The notes beneath the pieces are model-generated. The model searched no databases. It saw only the letters and a program-made list of their open reading frames with translations, and was not told the DNA's origin. A DNA stretch of 64,000 bases from positions 3,348,001 through 3,412,000 of the forward strand of contig CP036290.1 of NCBI GenBank assembly GCA_007750655.1, in the 5' to 3' direction. A program made the translations under genes and the position numbers. Positions 61,153 to 64,000 of the stretch are shown in pieces (the stretch's first letter is position 1; the number at the start of each line of letters is the position of its first letter). Source of the stretch: Rohdeia mirabilis (lineage in GTDB: Bacteria; Planctomycetota; UBA1135; GCA-002686595).

Positions 61153-62661
61153 ATGTCCCTCGACCCGACTCTGAGCCGCGCCGTCGCGCGCGCCTTGAGA
61201 CGCGCGAAGAACCTCCCGAGCCCTCCGGCCGTGGTGGTGCGCGTGCTCGAGCTGACGTCGGACGAGAACAGTCGGATCGAGGATCTGGCCCAGGCGATCG
61301 GCCAGGATCCGACGCTCGCGTCGCGTCTCATGCGCCTGGCGAACTCGGCCCTCTACGGCGTGCAGTTCAAGATCACCGAGATCGAGCAGGCCGCGATGCT
61401 GATGGGGATGCGCAACCTCAAGCAGCTGTGCATCGGCCTGTCGCTGACGGGTGGCATGTCCGATCCCGACGAGCCCGTCGAGGGCTACGCGATGTCGGTC
61501 TACTGGCAGCACTGCCTGGTGTCGTCGGTCGCGGCCCGCGAGATCGCGCGGCGGGTCGGGTCGGGACTCACCAGCGAGGCGTTCCTGTGCGGACTGCTGG
61601 CGCGCATCGGCCAACTGCTCATGGCGCGCTGCCTGAAGGACGCGTACCTGCCCGTCCTCGACCAGGCGAAGGTCCGGCGCAGCGAGTCCGAGCTGCCGTC
61701 GGCCGAGATCGAGAACGCTCTGCTCGGCTTCCACTACGGTCGCTTCGGCGCCGCCGTCCTGCGCAGCTGGGGCCTCCCGGATCCGATCCCACACGTGATC
61801 GAGCTGGCGCCCGACCTGCGCAACTCGGAGGACATCGAGAACGCCGACGTCCGCGACCTCGTGCTGTTCACCCACATCGGCGAGTCCGCGGCCGGCGTCC
61901 TGGTCGAGTCGAACAAGGGGACCGCGCTGTCGCACCTGCGCGCGGTGTGCAGCGATCGACTGGGGCTCGGCCCGGCGGAGGTCGACGCGTTCCTGCTCGA
62001 TCTCGAGGGCCACGTGGAGGAGGCTGCGCGAACGCTCGGCCAGCGCTCGCCCGACGGACCGTCGTTCGCCGTGCGTCTCGAGCAGGCGCGCGACCAGCTG
62101 CTGGCGTCGCGCGGGATCGCACCGAACCATCCGCCGCGGCCTCACCGCCCGGGAGCCGCCGGCCCCGACGCCGGTCCGGCCGTGCGTGCGAGTGCCGAGA
62201 GTTCGAACGAACTGGCGACTCGCGAGCAGTTCGCCGAACGCCTCGCCGTCCTCGTGCGTCTGCGACTCGAAGGTTTCGACCACATGTGCCTGGGCGTGCT
62301 CCTCGTCGACGTCGGCCAGCTGGTGGACATGGACGTGGAGCAAGCGGCACAGCTGCTGCGCCGCAACGTGCGCAACTCCGACATGTGCGCTCGGATCGAC
62401 GACACGGTCCTCGCCATCGTCGCACCCAGCACGACGCCGCAGGCCCTGCGTCTGCTCGGGATGCGTCTTGGGAACGTGCTCACCAAGGACGGCGGAACGG
62501 CCGACCAACTGCTGGTCGGTGGCGTGTGCGTGCGCCACTTCGGCGACCCGACCGACCACGAGCTGCTCTTCCGTGAAGCGGTCGCTGCCCTCGATGCCGT
62601 CCGCGCCGACGGTCGCGGCGTCGAGATCCGCTATCACCGCGAAGTGACGCGCGCGGCGTAG
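61153..62661 (+). CDS. HDOD domain protein with degenerate GGDEF domain
   Basis: 502 aa. An HDOD domain covers about residues 10-215 (LPSPPAVVVRVLELTSDENSRIEDLAQAIGQDPTLASRLMRLANSALYG, MLMGMRNLKQLCIGLSL, EAFLCGLLARIGQLLMA, ALLGFHYGRFGAAVLRSWGLP). A linker rich in Pro/Arg follows, then a GGDEF-like fold from about 350 (TREQFAERLAVLVRLRLEGFDHMCLGVLLVDV). Its signature region reads CARIDDTVLAIV, lacking GGDEF, so it is not a cyclase. HDOD proteins take part in signalling without phosphodiesterase activity. Its last 28 bp overlap the converging recG. Confidence 0.85.
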   Translation: MSLDPTLSRAVARALRRAKNLPSPPAVVVRVLELTSDENSRIEDLAQAIGQDPTLASRLMRLANSALYGVQFKITEIEQAAMLMGMRNLKQLCIGLSLTGGMSDPDEPVEGYAMSVYWQHCLVSSVAAREIARRVGSGLTSEAFLCGLLARIGQLLMARCLKDAYLPVLDQAKVRRSESELPSAEIENALLGFHYGRFGAAVLRSWGLPDPIPHVIELAPDLRNSEDIENADVRDLVLFTHIGESAAGVLVESNKGTALSHLRAVCSDRLGLGPAEVDAFLLDLEGHVEEAARTLGQRSPDGPSFAVRLEQARDQLLASRGIAPNHPPRPHRPGAAGPDAGPAVRASAESSNELATREQFAERLAVLVRLRLEGFDHMCLGVLLVDVGQLVDMDVEQAAQLLRRNVRNSDMCARIDDTVLAIVAPSTTPQALRLLGMRLGNVLTKDGGTADQLLVGGVCVRHFGDPTDHELLFREAVAALDAVRADGRGVEIRYHREVTRAA

Positions 62662-64000
62662 CGCCGAGCCAGTTCGGGACGCGTCGCCACCAGATCGCGC
62701 GCCGCGAGCCACAGCTCCAGGTCGGGCTCGCCGTCGCCGAGTCCCTCGCTGTTGCTCCCCGCCTGCCGTTCGCCCAAGAGGTCCCCCATGCCGCGCCGCG
62801 CGAGGTCGCGCTCCGCCACCTCGAACCCGTCGTGCACGCGATCGAGCCAACCGATGCGTTCGCGCGCCGCGTCGCTGCCGGCCAAGAGGAAGCACCAGGC
62901 CTCGCCCCCACCGCGACCGACGCGACCGCGCAATTGGTGCAGCTGCGCGGTGCCGAGTCGATCGGCGCCCTCGACGACGATCGCGGTCGCCTCCGGCACG
63001 TCGATGCCGACCTCCAGCACCGTGGTGCCGACCACGAGCGACGACTCACCGCGCCGGAAGCGATCCAGTCGCTGCGCTCGTTCGCGGGGCGCGATCCGGC
63101 CGTGGACGAGCTCGATGCCGTGGCGACCGAGCGGCGTGCGACCCAACTCCTCGGCGATCTCCTCGGCGCCGCGACCGACTGCCGAACTCTCGATGCGCGG
63201 CGCGATCCAGAAGGCGCGCTCACCCAGCGCGAGGCGCGCGTCCACGTGCTTGGCCACGCGCTCGAACTGATCGAGACCGAGGACGTGGGTCCGAGCCGGC
63301 GCGCGGCCGGGCGGCAGTTCGTCGACGACGCTCACGTCGAGGTCGGCCCACAGCGTGCGGGCCAGCGTGCGCGGGATCGGCGTGGCGGTCACGAGCAGTT
63401 GGTGCACGTCGCGCCCCTTGGCGAAGAGACGCTCGCGTTGCAGGACTCCGAAACGGTGCTGCTCGTCGACGATCGCCACGCCCAGCCGAGCGAAGCGAAC
63501 GTCGTCCGACAAGAGCGTGTGCGTGCCGAAGACGCAGGCCAACTGGCCCGACGCGAGGTGCTCGAGGACCTTGCGGCGCGTCGCGGCGCGCATCGAACCG
63601 GTCAGGAGTGCGCACTTGATCCCCAGCCCGGCGAGTCGTCCGCGTTCGGTGGCGTAGTGCTGTTCGGCGAGCACCTCGGTCGGCGCCAGCAGTGCGCACT
63701 GGGCCCCGCCGTTCGCGGCCAGGGCAGCGGCGAACAGGGCACAGACCGTCTTCCCCGATCCGACGTCGCCCTGCAACAGCCGGCGCATCGGAGCGGACCG
63801 CGCGAGGTCGTGCTCGAGTTCTGCGAACACGCGGCGCTGCGCGGCCGTCGGCTCGAACGGAAGCTGCGCGAGGATCCGCTCGCGCAGGCCGTCGTCGCAT
63901 CCGAGACGCGGCGCGTCGCCGTCCGCTCGCGCGCGCCTCTGTCCGGCCAGGCGCGCCTGGACCTCGAGCGCCGACTCGAGTCGCAGCCGGCGCAGACCGT
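62634..64000 (-). CDS. recG: ATP-dependent DNA helicase RecG (5' part cut by window edge)
   Basis: Branched-DNA helicase that remodels stalled replication forks. The gene runs off the right edge; the visible 455 codons start inside the wedge-to-helicase region (LPFEPTAAQRRVFAELEHDL). Motif I is LLQGDVGSGKT, Ia LLAPTEVLAEQHY, motif II VDEQHRFG (the DEQH form typical of RecG), motif III TATPIPRTL, motif V VVGTTVLEVGIDVPEA, motif VI HQLRGRVGRGG. The C-terminal helical tail ends with RYAARVTSR. It converges on the HDOD gene with a 28-bp overlap of the 3' ends. The N-terminal OB wedge is outside the window. Confidence 0.95.
   Translation of the reverse strand, partial: GLRRLRLESALEVQARLAGQRRARADGDAPRLGCDDGLRERILAQLPFEPTAAQRRVFAELEHDLARSAPMRRLLQGDVGSGKTVCALFAAALAANGGAQCALLAPTEVLAEQHYATERGRLAGLGIKCALLTGSMRAATRRKVLEHLASGQLACVFGTHTLLSDDVRFARLGVAIVDEQHRFGVLQRERLFAKGRDVHQLLVTATPIPRTLARTLWADLDVSVVDELPPGRAPARTHVLGLDQFERVAKHVDARLALGERAFWIAPRIESSAVGRGAEEIAEELGRTPLGRHGIELVHGRIAPRERAQRLDRFRRGESSLVVGTTVLEVGIDVPEATAIVVEGADRLGTAQLHQLRGRVGRGGGEAWCFLLAGSDAARERIGWLDRVHDGFEVAERDLARRGMGDLLGERQAGSNSEGLGDGEPDLELWLAARDLVATRPELARRYAARVTSR

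Overview
The window is very GC-rich (roughly 70% by eye), densely packed and arranged in long operons whose genes often overlap by 4 bp (ATGA or GTGA). The gene mix points to a Planctomycetota bacterium: a Tat-exported Gfo/Idh oxidoreductase and sugar isomerase, SUMF1-type lipoprotein, an extended ECF-like sigma factor, a small Hc1 histone-like protein, futalosine-pathway menaquinone genes, a selenocysteine tRNA, and large secreted propeller and HEAT-repeat proteins. This assignment is inference from content; no 16S rRNA is present.

Layout. 1-4.3 kb: tail of an unidentified gene, then a minus-strand set reading sigma factor > hydroxypyruvate isomerase-like protein > SUMF1 lipoprotein > Gfo/Idh oxidoreductase. 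4.6-7.5 kb: degenerate GGDEF protein, YebC, ribosomal proteins S9 and L13. 7.8-10.7 kb: a three-gene membrane operon led by an FtsQ-like protein. 10.9-15.3 kb: Ski2-like helicase, a REP-associated transposase flanked by 55-bp inverted repeats, and a patatin. 15.9-24.4 kb: alpha/beta-hydrolase lacking its serine, radical SAM/SPASM protein, two tandem amidohydrolases, a polytopic membrane protein, a zincin-like secreted protein, DUF1294.

24.5-30.9 kb: a plus-strand run of a 4-hydroxybenzoyl-CoA-reductase-type molybdoenzyme (three subunits), a small membrane protein, then MqnB and an MqnD-DUF952 fusion, closed by a strong hairpin terminator. 31-36.2 kb (minus): Hc1 histone-like protein, EVE protein, a FloA/NfeD membrane-microdomain cluster. 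36.3-38.4 kb: two tandem GNAT paralogs. 38.5 kb: tRNA-Sec. 38.7-48.3 kb: a complete MoxR/DUF58/Bat (vWA) operon. 48.8-57.7 kb: tricorn-like S41 protease, two tandem secreted propeller-like paralogs of unknown function, a lytic transglycosylase. 57.7-64 kb: a HEAT-repeat secreted protein, an HDOD protein with a degenerate GGDEF domain, and the 3' part of recG cut by the window edge.

Most notable: the transposase with its hairpin-bearing flanking repeats, the Sec tRNA, the molybdoenzyme with a recognisable [4Fe-4S] insertion, the MqnD-DUF952 fusion, the 59-residue Hc1 gene, and the paired secreted propeller proteins. No CRISPR array, prophage or canonical insertion sequence was seen.
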